A stretch of DNA of 64,000 nucleotides from Fulvivirga ligni (GTDB taxonomy: Bacteria > Bacteroidota > Bacteroidia > Cytophagales > Cyclobacteriaceae): NCBI RefSeq assembly GCF_021389935.1, contig NZ_CP089979.1, positions 4,941,001 through 5,005,000 on the forward strand, read 5' to 3'. The notes under the pieces are model-generated. The model did not search any database. It saw nothing but the letters and a program-made list of their open reading frames with translations, and was not told the DNA's origin. The stretch's first letter is position 1. Each line of letters begins with the position of its first letter. The position numbers were made by a program, and so were the translations under genes. Shown piece after piece: positions 1 to 8,065 of the stretch.

Positions 1-613
1 ACTTTTCAGACAGTCGGGTAAATTCGCCTTCGGTGAGCCTGGATGGAAAGATACTTACTGGCACTTTAGATTGACCGCCATTAGTAGCCTCTACACAGAA
101 AATGTAAAGCTCTTTAATTTGCTCATTAGTCATTGGGAGACAACCTATAGTTACACAATAACCATGAATAAATATGTCCCCTCCAAGATGATTTTTTAGT
201 CCCAAAACCTTATCAGATTTATTTGGGTAATTAATACCTAAAGACAGATAATACCTGCTACTTGGATTAAATCTATCAATATGATAAAATCCTTCCGGAA
301 TCTGTAAATCCCCCTGTTTACGCTTCGGCCCCAATGCACCAGACGTATTACAAACGGCATAGGTTTTTATAAGCTTAAACTGAGCATCACCCCTGTTCCG
401 TCCCCATAACTCAAGTTCCTTTTCCAATTTAAAAGCCCTAATGTATAATTCTATTTTACTCTTACTGAGACGGTTATCCTCCAACAGTTGAGCCATACTC
501 TGCCCTTTATCCTCATAAGCCTGTCGAACTCGTGGATATTTGAGCTGCTCCTCTTTAAATGAGCCTGCAGTTACAAAAATGATTACCACAAAAGGGAGAA
601 ATTTGCTAAACAT
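1..613 (-). CDS. L,D-transpeptidase (YafK/YkuD-like), C-terminus cut by window edge
   Basis: Reading the minus strand from ATG at 613 gives 204 codons with no stop before the window edge. The N-terminus (MFSKFLPFVVIIFVTAGS) is a signal peptide or membrane anchor. The region at about residues 141-156 reads IFIHGYCVTIGCLPMT, which matches the catalytic HGxxxxxGC motif of YkuD-fold L,D-transpeptidases with the nucleophilic Cys in GC. The upstream part (KLIKTYAVCNTSGALGPKRKQGDLQIPEGFYHI) is typical of the YafK branch. The family acts on periplasmic murein, forming 3-3 crosslinks or attaching and releasing proteins. It is probably monocistronic. Confidence 0.85.
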   Translation of the reverse strand, partial: MFSKFLPFVVIIFVTAGSFKEEQLKYPRVRQAYEDKGQSMAQLLEDNRLSKSKIELYIRAFKLEKELELWGRNRGDAQFKLIKTYAVCNTSGALGPKRKQGDLQIPEGFYHIDRFNPSSRYYLSLGINYPNKSDKVLGLKNHLGGDIFIHGYCVTIGCLPMTNEQIKELYIFCVEATNGGQSKVPVSIFPSRLTEGEFTRLSEK

Positions 614-687
614 GATGTATTTAGATTACAGCAATAACCAGCAATATAGGAAAAGACACATCTTAAGTGAAAATTAATTGGATTATC

Positions 688-860
688 GCGTTATAAACGA
701 TAGTCTCAGGCATCCTCGTTGAAAGTTTTAATAGCGTTACAAACGCTAGTCTCTGACATCCTCGTTGCAAACGAGGATGAGCTTTGTTTGGTATAAATAA
801 TATTGAAATCTTATCCTCGTTTTTAACGAGGATTTGTAGAGAAGAACGTTTGTAACGTTC
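688..860. repeat. REP-like palindromic repeats, family 1, 3' of RAYT 1
   Basis: This gene-free stretch holds two copies (about 688-724, decayed; 734-781, good) of a 48-nt unit. The unit is two short-loop hairpins: GCGTT-ACA-AACGC, then an 11-nt spacer, then ATCCTCGTT and AACGAGGAT around a 3-nt loop. A lone second hairpin follows at 813-833. Arms GAACGTT and AACGTTC around TGT lie at 844-860, overlapping the RAYT stop codon. Further copies occur at 1491-1538 and 2289-2336, so the family brackets RAYT 1 and the next gene. Confidence 0.8.
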
Positions 861-1404
861 ATACCAATATCACTGGAAGCATGCCTTTGCCTCCAGCATA
901 ATCTATAGCACTACTATATAAATAATGATTAGGAAATGCCACTATTCCCGCTTTAACAGGATTATCATGGATATAATCTATTTTATTCATCATATCAATA
1001 TTGGTTAGGTTGATGGCATGATTATCATCTCTCCATAGTTTATAATAAGGAGCTCTGCGACTTCTCAGAGCTTCAAAAGCAAACTTATCAAGCAACCAAT
1101 CTCTTCTACTCTCAGGTATTTCCTTTATTGCCTCCACAATACGCTTGGAAGTAAACTTTTTAAAGTCTCTTAAGAATCCTGACATACCTAAATCAGAGGT
1201 TACCCGAGCCACAATATGAACGTGATTGCTCATAATTACCCATGAAAATAAGTTCAACCCTTTATTTTTAATGCAGTGATCTAATGACTCCACGAGAATA
1301 TCCTTATAGTCTTTTCTACTAAATACATCTACCCAATACACTACTGTCATGGTAATAAAATAGCACGCATGCTGATCTTTAATGTGGTATGAATCTCCAG
1401 ACAT
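859..1404 (-). CDS. REP-associated tyrosine transposase (RAYT 1, Y1_Tnp family)
   Basis: This 181-residue protein has the HUH signature NHVHIV (His61, His63) for metal binding. The likely catalytic tyrosine is Tyr144 in KIDYIHDNPVKAGIV. Length and both motifs match intact RAYT/TnpA-REP proteins, which nick and join single-stranded REP hairpins. The gene is flanked on both sides by family 1 palindromes, the usual arrangement for a RAYT and its substrates. It begins MSGDSYHIKDQHACYF, in line with the other two intact RAYTs in the window (MSGGYKIRNQSGIHF, MSAGYRISNPEGIYF). Codon use is not obviously different from its neighbours. Confidence 0.88.
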   Translation of the reverse strand: MSGDSYHIKDQHACYFITMTVVYWVDVFSRKDYKDILVESLDHCIKNKGLNLFSWVIMSNHVHIVARVTSDLGMSGFLRDFKKFTSKRIVEAIKEIPESRRDWLLDKFAFEALRSRRAPYYKLWRDDNHAINLTNIDMMNKIDYIHDNPVKAGIVAFPNHYLYSSAIDYAGGKGMLPVILV

Positions 1405-1490
1405 AGGCTGGAGAAGGTAGCTATTTATTTAATATTTGGGAGGTGTGGTTTTGTGGATATTGTTGCTTGGGTGATGTTTTTGACTTAATC

Positions 1491-1538
1491 GCGTTACAAA
1501 CGCTAGTCTCGGGCATCCTCGTTATAAACGAAGATGAG
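1491..1538. repeat. REP-like repeat, family 1
   Basis: A full 48-nt copy lies 5' of RAYT 1. It has GCGTTACAAACGC, the spacer TAGTCTCGGGC, and the ATCCTCGTT arm around ATA. The right arm carries one change (AACGAAGAT), so the second stem is slightly imperfect. Confidence 0.8.
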
Positions 1539-1544
1539 GGTGAC

Positions 1545-2231
1545 TTACTTCTTATACTTGCCACTGAACGGACATCTTAACCCATGGAATTCACACTGAT
1601 CCTCTTCCAACGTGAGAGCGAACCGGCTGAGTCTAAAACTAAGTTTATCACACCCATCAGCAGTATAAGTACCGGAACTCTCGTTTTTGATTTCAACTAC
1701 ACCATTTAAGTATCCCATGCAGCCTGTTGTGGTACCATTAGTGATTTCAAAAGCATAAATATTATTTGCTATGTAATCTAGAAGTATGCTACTATCATAA
1801 TTTTCGGAATTCAATTCATTTTCATATAAACCTGAAATTTCGGAAATATCTTCAACTCCCCTTTGACTCTCAGTCGTCACAGTGGCATTGAATCCAAGAC
1901 TCTTATCATTTTCCAAGTTTATCCAAACTCCTGATAACTTATTCTTTGAAAAGATTCCCTTGAATCCTTTTTTAAACTCGCCCTCAAAATCTGGAGACTC
2001 GGTCAAACGAATTTCTTCTCCTTTTAGCTTACCCTCCAAAAGTATTTTAGTTCTATACTGTTCATAATAATAGTATCCTTTTACGTTGGATTCAGTTATT
2101 CTGAGCACCATTTGAAATGGATATCTATTAGAAATACTGCCATTTAAGTGAAGTACTGTTATAGCATTGTTTTGGGCAAACAGGCTTGTAAAGATAAATA
2201 GGGCAAATATTGAACTTAAAATACACCTCAT
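1545..2231 (-). CDS. secreted protein of unknown function
   Basis: The 228-residue product starts with a signal peptide (MRCILSSIFALFIFTSLFAQ, probable cleavage after AQ). The mature part is rich in beta-strand-like stretches, with repeated phrases of the type GxLKGEEIRLTE and ISGVWINLEN that suggest a small beta-barrel or lipocalin-like scaffold. It has four late cysteines (GCMGYL, DGCDKL, QCEFHGLRCPF) that could form disulfides after export. I do not recognise a family. It stands alone between two family 1 REP copies, and a possible promoter lies just upstream at 2255-2284. Confidence 0.7.
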   Translation of the reverse strand: MRCILSSIFALFIFTSLFAQNNAITVLHLNGSISNRYPFQMVLRITESNVKGYYYYEQYRTKILLEGKLKGEEIRLTESPDFEGEFKKGFKGIFSKNKLSGVWINLENDKSLGFNATVTTESQRGVEDISEISGLYENELNSENYDSSILLDYIANNIYAFEITNGTTTGCMGYLNGVVEIKNESSGTYTADGCDKLSFRLSRFALTLEEDQCEFHGLRCPFSGKYKK

Positions 2232-2254
2232 ATTATAAAAAATAAAGAATGATT

Positions 2255-2284
2255 CAAATATACAATTCTTACCCTTTATATCAG
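2255..2284 (-). promoter_or_regulatory. putative Bacteroidota promoter for the secreted protein at 1545
   Basis: On the minus strand a perfect -7 box TATATTTG (2262-2255) is preceded 19 nt upstream by CTG, one base off the usual TTG -33 box. Its position 24 nt before the ATG at 2231 fits. Confidence 0.4.
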
Positions 2285-2288
2285 TAAA

Positions 2289-2336
2289 GCGTTACAAACG
2301 CTAGTGTCAGGCATCCTCGTTATAAACGAGGATGAG
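2289..2336. repeat. REP-like repeat, family 1
   Basis: A complete 48-nt copy with both stems perfect: GCGTT/AACGC around ACA, and ATCCTCGTT/AACGAGGAT around ATA. It lies between the terminator of the sulfur operon and the secreted protein gene. Confidence 0.8.
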
Positions 2337-2374
2337 TTTATAAACTAAGTTGAGATCACGGTACTATACACGAA

Positions 2375-2398
2375 AAAAGAGGCTCGGGAGCCTCTTTT
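2375..2398 (-). terminator. Rho-independent terminator of the sulfur operon
   Basis: Perfect 11-bp stem (arms AAAAGAGGCTC and GAGCCTCTTTT) with a 2-nt loop. A and T tracts on both sides could let it work in either direction. It lies 31 nt past the stop codon of the last operon gene. Confidence 0.85.
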
Positions 2399-2429
2399 GT
2401 CAATCGTTAAATATAAAAACTGGGAAGAT

Positions 2430-2633
2430 TTATTCTTTACCTCTAGTACTTATTCTAAACGGTGAGTAGAGTGGACAAAAACTTATGAATGATGTAATAA
2501 CAAAGATGATTGCCAGTACTCCCAATACTATGGCTAGCGTACCAGAGATTACGTTTATGAAATACAACACTGCAATGGCTAATGCTACTAATATTCTTAA
2601 TAGCCTATCAAATTTACCCATGTTCTTTTTCAT
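2430..2633 (-). CDS. DUF2892 (YgaP-type) inner-membrane protein
   Basis: A 67-residue protein with a short basic N-terminus (MKKNMGKFDRLLR) followed by two hydrophobic helices (about residues 10-30 and 32-52) and the motif FCPLYSPFRIST. This matches the DUF2892 membrane domain, which in YgaP is fused to a rhodanese. Here it is a separate gene 12 nt downstream of a single-domain rhodanese, so the two may work together at the membrane in sulfane-sulfur handling. It is the last gene of the operon and is followed by a strong terminator. Confidence 0.85.
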   Translation of the reverse strand: MKKNMGKFDRLLRILVALAIAVLYFINVISGTLAIVLGVLAIIFVITSFISFCPLYSPFRISTRGKE

Positions 2634-2645
2634 GATCTCATATGG

Positions 2646-2960
2646 TTAGTTCACCAATTTATTTACATTATACCATGAGCCACCATTCATCACATTGTCA
2701 AACCCATTGCTCTCCAATATATGGTGGGCCTGACCGGATCTGTTACCGCTCTGGCAGAACACCACTATTTGATCCTTTCCTTTAAACTTAGATAGCTGGT
2801 TGGCCACCTGGTCTAATGGAATATTGACTGCTCCCCTTACGCTACCACCGGCAAACTCACCAGGCGTACGTACATCTACTAAAAGGGCTCCATTGTTTAT
2901 GGCCTCTTTAAGTGATTCATTATCAGTAGAATTCATGATATTTTTGAAAATTGAGAACAT
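2646..2960 (-). CDS. single-domain rhodanese
   Basis: The 104-residue protein is one rhodanese domain: LLVDVRTPGEFAGGSVRGAVNIPLD, then the active loop CQSGNRS with the persulfide-carrying Cys at about residue 69. It has no signal peptide. It lies 26 nt downstream of the persulfide dioxygenase fusion and 12 nt upstream of the DUF2892 gene. The likely role is to move sulfane sulfur between thiols, sulfite and proteins. Confidence 0.9.
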   Translation of the reverse strand: MFSIFKNIMNSTDNESLKEAINNGALLVDVRTPGEFAGGSVRGAVNIPLDQVANQLSKFKGKDQIVVFCQSGNRSGQAHHILESNGFDNVMNGGSWYNVNKLVN

Positions 2961-2986
2961 AACTGTATTTGTTTAATATTAACTTC

Positions 2987-4396
2987 TTATAAGACTTTGC
3001 TCTGACACACAAAGTCAGTTTTAGGCACCTCAGTTTTGGCTATAGCTCCAAAGCCACCATCCACTTCGCTGAAGTTCCTGTAACCACGTGATTGTAAAAT
3101 GCTGGCAGCTATCATGCTGCGATATCCTCCAGCACAATGCAGATAAAAGTGTTCATCATTGTTAATGTCTTTCACCCAATCATTTATGTAGGCCAAAGGC
3201 TTGCTATATGCTTCGTCCACGTGCTCAGCGGCATATTCACCTTCTTTACGGACATCTATAACTTTATCTTCACCTATCTTAACTTCACTGGCAAACTGCT
3301 CAGGCGTGATTCTATTTATGGTATCCACTTCCTGATCAGACTGAGCCCAGGCAGCAAAGCCTCCTGCCAAATGCCCTAACACATTATCGAAACCTACCCT
3401 ACTTAGACGAGTTACTGCTTCTTCTTCAGTACCTTCATCTGTAACCAGTAATATGGGTTGCTTTACATCTACGATCATAGCGCCCACCCACGGAGCAAAA
3501 TCTCCTTTAAGGCCAATATTTATGGACTGCGGTATAAATCCCCGAGCAAATTCACCACTCTTTCTTGTATCCAAAATGAGAGCTCCGGTGGATTCTGCCA
3601 CAGTTTCAAATTCTTCAACTGATAGTGCCTTCATTCCATTGTTAAGCACTTCTTCAAAGCTATCATACCCCTTTTTATTCATGGCCACATTCATACCGAA
3701 GTACTGTGGTGGAGGAAGAAGACCGTCTGTCACTGCTTTTATAAATGATTCTTTATCAGGCTGCTTCAGGGCGTAATTCACCTGCTTCTGGTTGCCAAGA
3801 GAATCAACCGTTTCCTTCATCATATTCTTACCACATGCAGAGCCTGCTCCGTGAGCCGGATAAACAGTTACATCATCTGGCAAGGGAAGTATTTTAGTAT
3901 ATAAACTTTCATAAAGCATACCTGCAAGCTCCTCCTGCGTCATATGTGCAGCTTTTTGAGCCAAATCAGGTCTTCCTACATCTCCTAAGAATAGCGTATC
4001 TCCACTAAAAAGGGCTACCTTCTTATCAGATTCATCATGCAATAAATAACATGAACTCTCCATTGTATGTCCTGGAGTATGAAGCACTTCTATTTTCACA
4101 TTACCTAACTCAAATATCTGCCTATCTTCTGCTATAATGGCATCAAATTCAGGTTGAGCCTTTGGCCCATAGATAATTGGAGCTCCTGTTGCTTTACTTA
4201 AATCAATGTGACCACTAACAAAATCAGCATGGAAGTGTGTTTCGAATATATATTTCAGCTTTACATTATCCTTTTCCAGCCTTTCTAAATAAGGCTTAGT
4301 TTCACGAAGGGGATCAATGATAGCCGCTTCTCCATTAGATGTGATATAATATGCGCCTTGTGCCAGGCATCCTGTATAAATTTGTTCGATTTTCAT
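2987..4396 (-). CDS. persulfide dioxygenase (ETHE1-like MBL fold) fused to two rhodanese domains
   Basis: This 469-residue protein has an N-terminal metallo-beta-lactamase domain of the ETHE1/persulfide dioxygenase type: THFHADFVSGH at residues 53-63, HTPGHT, and GDTLFLGDVGRPDL. Two rhodanese domains follow. In the first the active-loop cysteine is missing (LLVTDEGTEEEA), so it is probably structural. The second has CAGGYRS with the catalytic Cys. The layout resembles CstB-like enzymes that oxidise low-molecular-weight persulfides and transfer sulfane sulfur. It leads a three-gene operon with a rhodanese and DUF2892, which points to sulfide detoxification in the cytoplasm. No CstR-type regulator is adjacent. 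Confidence 0.9.
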   Translation of the reverse strand: MKIEQIYTGCLAQGAYYITSNGEAAIIDPLRETKPYLERLEKDNVKLKYIFETHFHADFVSGHIDLSKATGAPIIYGPKAQPEFDAIIAEDRQIFELGNVKIEVLHTPGHTMESSCYLLHDESDKKVALFSGDTLFLGDVGRPDLAQKAAHMTQEELAGMLYESLYTKILPLPDDVTVYPAHGAGSACGKNMMKETVDSLGNQKQVNYALKQPDKESFIKAVTDGLLPPPQYFGMNVAMNKKGYDSFEEVLNNGMKALSVEEFETVAESTGALILDTRKSGEFARGFIPQSINIGLKGDFAPWVGAMIVDVKQPILLVTDEGTEEEAVTRLSRVGFDNVLGHLAGGFAAWAQSDQEVDTINRITPEQFASEVKIGEDKVIDVRKEGEYAAEHVDEAYSKPLAYINDWVKDINNDEHFYLHCAGGYRSMIAASILQSRGYRNFSEVDGGFGAIAKTEVPKTDFVCQSKVL

Positions 4397-4458
4397 TTCT
4401 TCTTTCTTTTTAGAATTAAGATCTGTTACAAAAATGCAATTCTTCTGCGAACTATACT

Positions 4459-4474
4459 GTTACTTTTGTCACAT
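4459..4474. promoter_or_regulatory. Crp/Fnr-like palindrome upstream of the sulfur operon
   Basis: TGTTAC-TTTT-GTCACA is a near-perfect 16-bp palindrome with Crp/Fnr-like TGT-nAC half-sites, 63 nt upstream of the operon's first ATG. The assignment rests on sequence shape only. Apart from this the 4397-4603 spacer shows nothing clear. Confidence 0.35.
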
Positions 4475-4603
4475 AGAAACAATAATTACCGCACAATACC
4501 ATTTGCATGGAATAACGACGACAGAAGGGTGAAGGGTTCAACGATAAGCGCGTGAAGACACTCTCGCACACAGATAGTTATATAGAATTTACTCCTTTTA
4601 TGA

Positions 4604-5107
4604 TTAGTTGAACTCAGATTTAGAAATTAAGAACTTAAGATCCGCTTTCATTTCCTTTCCTGCTTTTGAGGGATAAATTATAAATGGCCACTGTTCTCCA
4701 ATCTGCTTATACACTCCAAAATGATCTTCGTTTTCAAAATATGTAATAACTCCGTTCTCAATGGGGTTTACTGATAGCTCGTAATCATGAAAGTCAGCGG
4801 CAAAATCATTTAATGCAGGTACCATTGGCCCATATTCATAGTCTAAACTACCATTCCCTGACATTAGAATTCCTACATAGCCTGGGCATGTTGGCTCAAT
4901 GGAAATATTCAATAACCTAATCCGAGAACACAATTCACCCCAACTGTTAACTATCTTATACTCCTTGGCATTAGAATCATAATGGGATGAAAATGTCTGA
5001 GAATAGCTGACATCTCCACAATAAAAAGTCAGACAGACATGGATTGACAACAACAATACACCAATTGCTGCCACTCCAAATATCAACTTCTTTCTTTTTA
5101 TTCTCAT
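4604..5107 (-). CDS. membrane-anchored protein of unknown function
   Basis: The 167-residue protein starts with a basic stretch (MRIKRKKLIFG) and one hydrophobic helix to about residue 29, then an extracytoplasmic domain without a motif I recognise. It contains paired features such as LCSRIRLLNISIEPTCPGYVG and ends in a short Lys-rich tail. It is the last gene of a probable operon, 18 nt downstream of the TPR membrane protein. Confidence 0.65.
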   Translation of the reverse strand: MRIKRKKLIFGVAAIGVLLLSIHVCLTFYCGDVSYSQTFSSHYDSNAKEYKIVNSWGELCSRIRLLNISIEPTCPGYVGILMSGNGSLDYEYGPMVPALNDFAADFHDYELSVNPIENGVITYFENEDHFGVYKQIGEQWPFIIYPSKAGKEMKADLKFLISKSEFN

Positions 5108-5125
5108 ATAAGATTATATCATGCA

Positions 5126-6388
5126 CTATTGCTGTGAATTGGCAAAAAATTGATACCCAATAAAGCCATATATCCAGATATTAAAAAATTTGAAGGCTAA
5201 ACCGGGAGCCGCCACAGCCAAAAGGATAAGTATACCAGAAGCTACAGCATAAATGAGTCCTGCATTCTTAAGTCTTCTTTTACTTCTTTCCAGAGTTCTA
5301 TTGGAAACGGAGCTCACCACTACCGTAAGTGCTATGCCTATGCAAATGAGGTAGAAGGATAAGTTATACCACTGCAGCGTACTTTCATCGAACACAAAGA
5401 TGCCTACGGCTCCACAAAGTGACAATAAAAGCAGGCCTGCACATATATTGGCTACTTTAATGTCTTCTTCTGACAGTAAATACTTCCCGAACGAATGAAA
5501 TCGAAGAAAAATATTAGAGACCGGATTGATGATCCAGGTAGAAACGGCAAAAATCATGTACAAAACAATGATAGCCTCAGCCACCGGCTCAAAAGTTCCT
5601 AAAGATCCTGAATATCGGCTTAGGCCCTGGATAAGCAGGTAGCCGATGATTACCACACCCCACCTTACCTGGGGCTTAAGTCCAGACATCCAAAATACAT
5701 ACTTCAGAAAGAGACTATAAAATATATTGGTAGACTTTATGGCCATCATCATCCCTGAGCGGGCAAACTCATTGGATGGGTCTATTCTTAATGCCTCACG
5801 GAAATGTTCCTTAGCCTTATCAGAATCACCCTTCTCCAGGGCTGAGAAACCTACTGTAGCATGCGTAGTAGGATTCATAGGGTTACTCTTCAACGCTTCC
5901 TGATCGGCATTAAAATGCTCCTCCACTCTGCCTAACTTAAGCAATGCCATGCTTCTAAAATTAAGGCAGGTTTCGTTATGAGCATCTTCGCTTAAACCAG
6001 CATTTGCAGCTTCTAAAGACTTCTCAAATTCAGCCTGATGGTAGTATAACGAGGCTTTCAATCCATGCGCATCTGCCATGTGAGGATTATAGGACAGTGC
6101 ACTATTCACAAACTTTAAGGCCTCTTTCCTTTTGGCTAACTGACTGAGTGTAATTGCCTTGAGGTATAAAATAGTGGCATCGTCAGGCTTTCTGGCCAGT
6201 AATTGATCCGCTACCTCATCTGCCTTCTCGTCTTTATCCATGGCCAAATAAACCTGCACCAGCATAATGAGCCCAGGTATGCTTTCAGGATCTCCTGCCA
6301 AGTGCGTATTTACCTCCTTAATGGCCTCACTGTATCTCCCCTGCTTCATCAGGTGCTCAGCCTTATATAGCGATCTATCTAAATCCAT
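5126..6388 (-). CDS. TPR-repeat protein with C-terminal membrane domain
   Basis: The first half (about residues 1-215) of this 420-residue protein is a run of TPR-like helices, for example PDDATILYLKAITLSQLAKRKEALKFVNSAL and DKAKEHFREALRIDPSNEFARSG. The second half has about five hydrophobic segments (near 240, 265-290, 315-335, 345-365 and 380-405). The TPRs probably form a cytoplasmic protein-binding platform on a membrane base. It lies 9 nt downstream of a TPR-AAA ATPase and so is probably its partner. The client is unknown. Confidence 0.8.
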   Translation of the reverse strand: MDLDRSLYKAEHLMKQGRYSEAIKEVNTHLAGDPESIPGLIMLVQVYLAMDKDEKADEVADQLLARKPDDATILYLKAITLSQLAKRKEALKFVNSALSYNPHMADAHGLKASLYYHQAEFEKSLEAANAGLSEDAHNETCLNFRSMALLKLGRVEEHFNADQEALKSNPMNPTTHATVGFSALEKGDSDKAKEHFREALRIDPSNEFARSGMMMAIKSTNIFYSLFLKYVFWMSGLKPQVRWGVVIIGYLLIQGLSRYSGSLGTFEPVAEAIIVLYMIFAVSTWIINPVSNIFLRFHSFGKYLLSEEDIKVANICAGLLLLSLCGAVGIFVFDESTLQWYNLSFYLICIGIALTVVVSSVSNRTLERSKRRLKNAGLIYAVASGILILLAVAAPGLAFKFFNIWIYGFIGYQFFANSQQ

Positions 6389-6397
6389 CCGTGAATA

Positions 6398-7726
6398 TTA
6401 TTTATTAATTTTAAGATAGTTGAGGATTTCATCATAAATACCTGAATCATTGGCATATAGTGCATAATTCTTAGCCGTTTGGAACCATTCCTTGGTGCTG
6501 GGTTTTACGCGTTTAATAGCCGAAGTCAGATCCTTCATAGTAAGAGGTGATGGACGACCATTTTTAATGGCTTCCTGCAGCTTGCCCTCTACCGCTACAT
6601 CAATACAGGCGTAAATATCCGCACCGGAAAAGCTATCAGTAATTTTTGCCAGCTTTTGATAATCTATGGTATCAATTGGCTTGTTAGCCAGTGAAAGCTC
6701 AAATATTTCCTTCCTGCTTTCTACTGCTGGTGGCTGAACGAAGATCATTCTATCAAACCTTCCCGGCCTTCTAAAGGCAGAATCAAGGTGCCAGGGAGCG
6801 TTCGTAGCGCCAATTACCAGTATGCCATCATTATTGCTATCTACCCCATCTAGTTCTGACAAAAATTGATTGATCAGGTTACGACCAGCGCTGGCTCTCA
6901 GATCGGTACGGTTAGCCCCAAGTGCATCAATTTCATCAAAAAACAGAACACACGGCGACATGGCCCTAGCTTTTTCAAATAACAGATTGAGCTTTTTCTC
7001 ACTTTGACCATGGTACATATCTAATATATCATCTATACTAACAGAAATGAACTGTGAGTCTATCTCACCTGCCGTAGCTTTAGCCAAAAAGGTTTTTCCA
7101 CATCCAGGAGGGCCGTAGAACAATATACCGCCACCCGTTTTCTTACCATATGACTTATATAGATCTGGAAATTTGAGAGGATGAATAATTTTAAGGCTTA
7201 TTTCCTCCTTTTCATACTCCATGCCGCCCACATCCTTGAAAGTGGTTTTATCCTTCTTACCGAAAATGTGAGATTCGATGTCATCCGAAAAAGTATCTTC
7301 TTCTTTTTCCAGCTCATGGTTAGCATTTACCAATAACTTACCTTCTATCTCTTCGTCTTCAAAATCAGGTTTTATTTGCTTAATTTTTTGGTAGACCTCC
7401 ACGGCATCTGTCAGGTTATTTTCGGCCATGTGTACTTTACAAAGCAAAACATAAGCATCTATAAAATTAGCATCCTGACTGATCAGCTCTTCTAAAACTA
7501 CGGCCGCTGTGCTGTAATTTTTCTTACCATAATAGCTTTGGGCTAAACCAAATTTGGCCTTTTTGTTTTGCGGATCCTGAGTGATAACATCTAAACATTC
7601 GTTTTGAAGCTCCTCCCAAAATTCGCCTTTGATCATGGCGTCTATGACCAACTGCTTTAAATAGTGATTATCCGGTGAAGCAGCAAGCGCCTCTTTTAGT
7701 TTTCTTATTTCTTCATTCATGTTCAA
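6398..7726 (-). CDS. TPR-AAA ATPase
   Basis: The 442-residue protein carries TPR-like helices in residues 1-125, an acidic linker (about 135-160), then one AAA module beginning TTFKDVGGMEYEKEEI. Walker A is GPPGCGKT (about 205-212) and Walker B is LFFDEIDALG (about 261-270). The second region of homology GATNAPWHLDSAFRRPGRFDR supplies the arginine fingers. The AAA core resembles the Cdc48/katanin/spastin class, which remodels or unfolds proteins. With the TPR membrane protein downstream this looks like a client-selecting remodelling machine, but the substrate cannot be read from sequence. Confidence 0.88.
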   Translation of the reverse strand: MNMNEEIRKLKEALAASPDNHYLKQLVIDAMIKGEFWEELQNECLDVITQDPQNKKAKFGLAQSYYGKKNYSTAAVVLEELISQDANFIDAYVLLCKVHMAENNLTDAVEVYQKIKQIKPDFEDEEIEGKLLVNANHELEKEEDTFSDDIESHIFGKKDKTTFKDVGGMEYEKEEISLKIIHPLKFPDLYKSYGKKTGGGILFYGPPGCGKTFLAKATAGEIDSQFISVSIDDILDMYHGQSEKKLNLLFEKARAMSPCVLFFDEIDALGANRTDLRASAGRNLINQFLSELDGVDSNNDGILVIGATNAPWHLDSAFRRPGRFDRMIFVQPPAVESRKEIFELSLANKPIDTIDYQKLAKITDSFSGADIYACIDVAVEGKLQEAIKNGRPSPLTMKDLTSAIKRVKPSTKEWFQTAKNYALYANDSGIYDEILNYLKINK

Positions 7727-8065
7727 CAGATCTTCAATTTCTATATATCTTTAGTTCTAACGAAAAACCTCATGTTTACGTGCAACCTGAGGCATCATCT
7801 TCCCTTCCATTACACCTGGATTTTGGTTTACAACTTAAGAGAAAAATCCCAAAAAGTAATACTACCAATGGCCTATTTATAAAACATGCAAGTTATGCCT
7901 CAATACCGATTATTACCTAACCACTCTTCAAAATCATAAGGAAATACAATTGGATTATATTAAAATACCTGAATCATGATACACAACTAAGAACATCTAA
8001 TATAGGACACCTATTGCATGGATCAGATTTTAATAACTAACTTCACCCCATAAACACATCATACT
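7727..8065. other. divergent intergenic region, nothing convincing
   Basis: This is a 339-nt spacer between the minus-strand TPR-AAA gene and the plus-strand SDR gene. I see only a weak stem (CCTCA at 7768 and TGAGG at 7788) and no clear promoter box for either direction. Confidence 0.4.
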
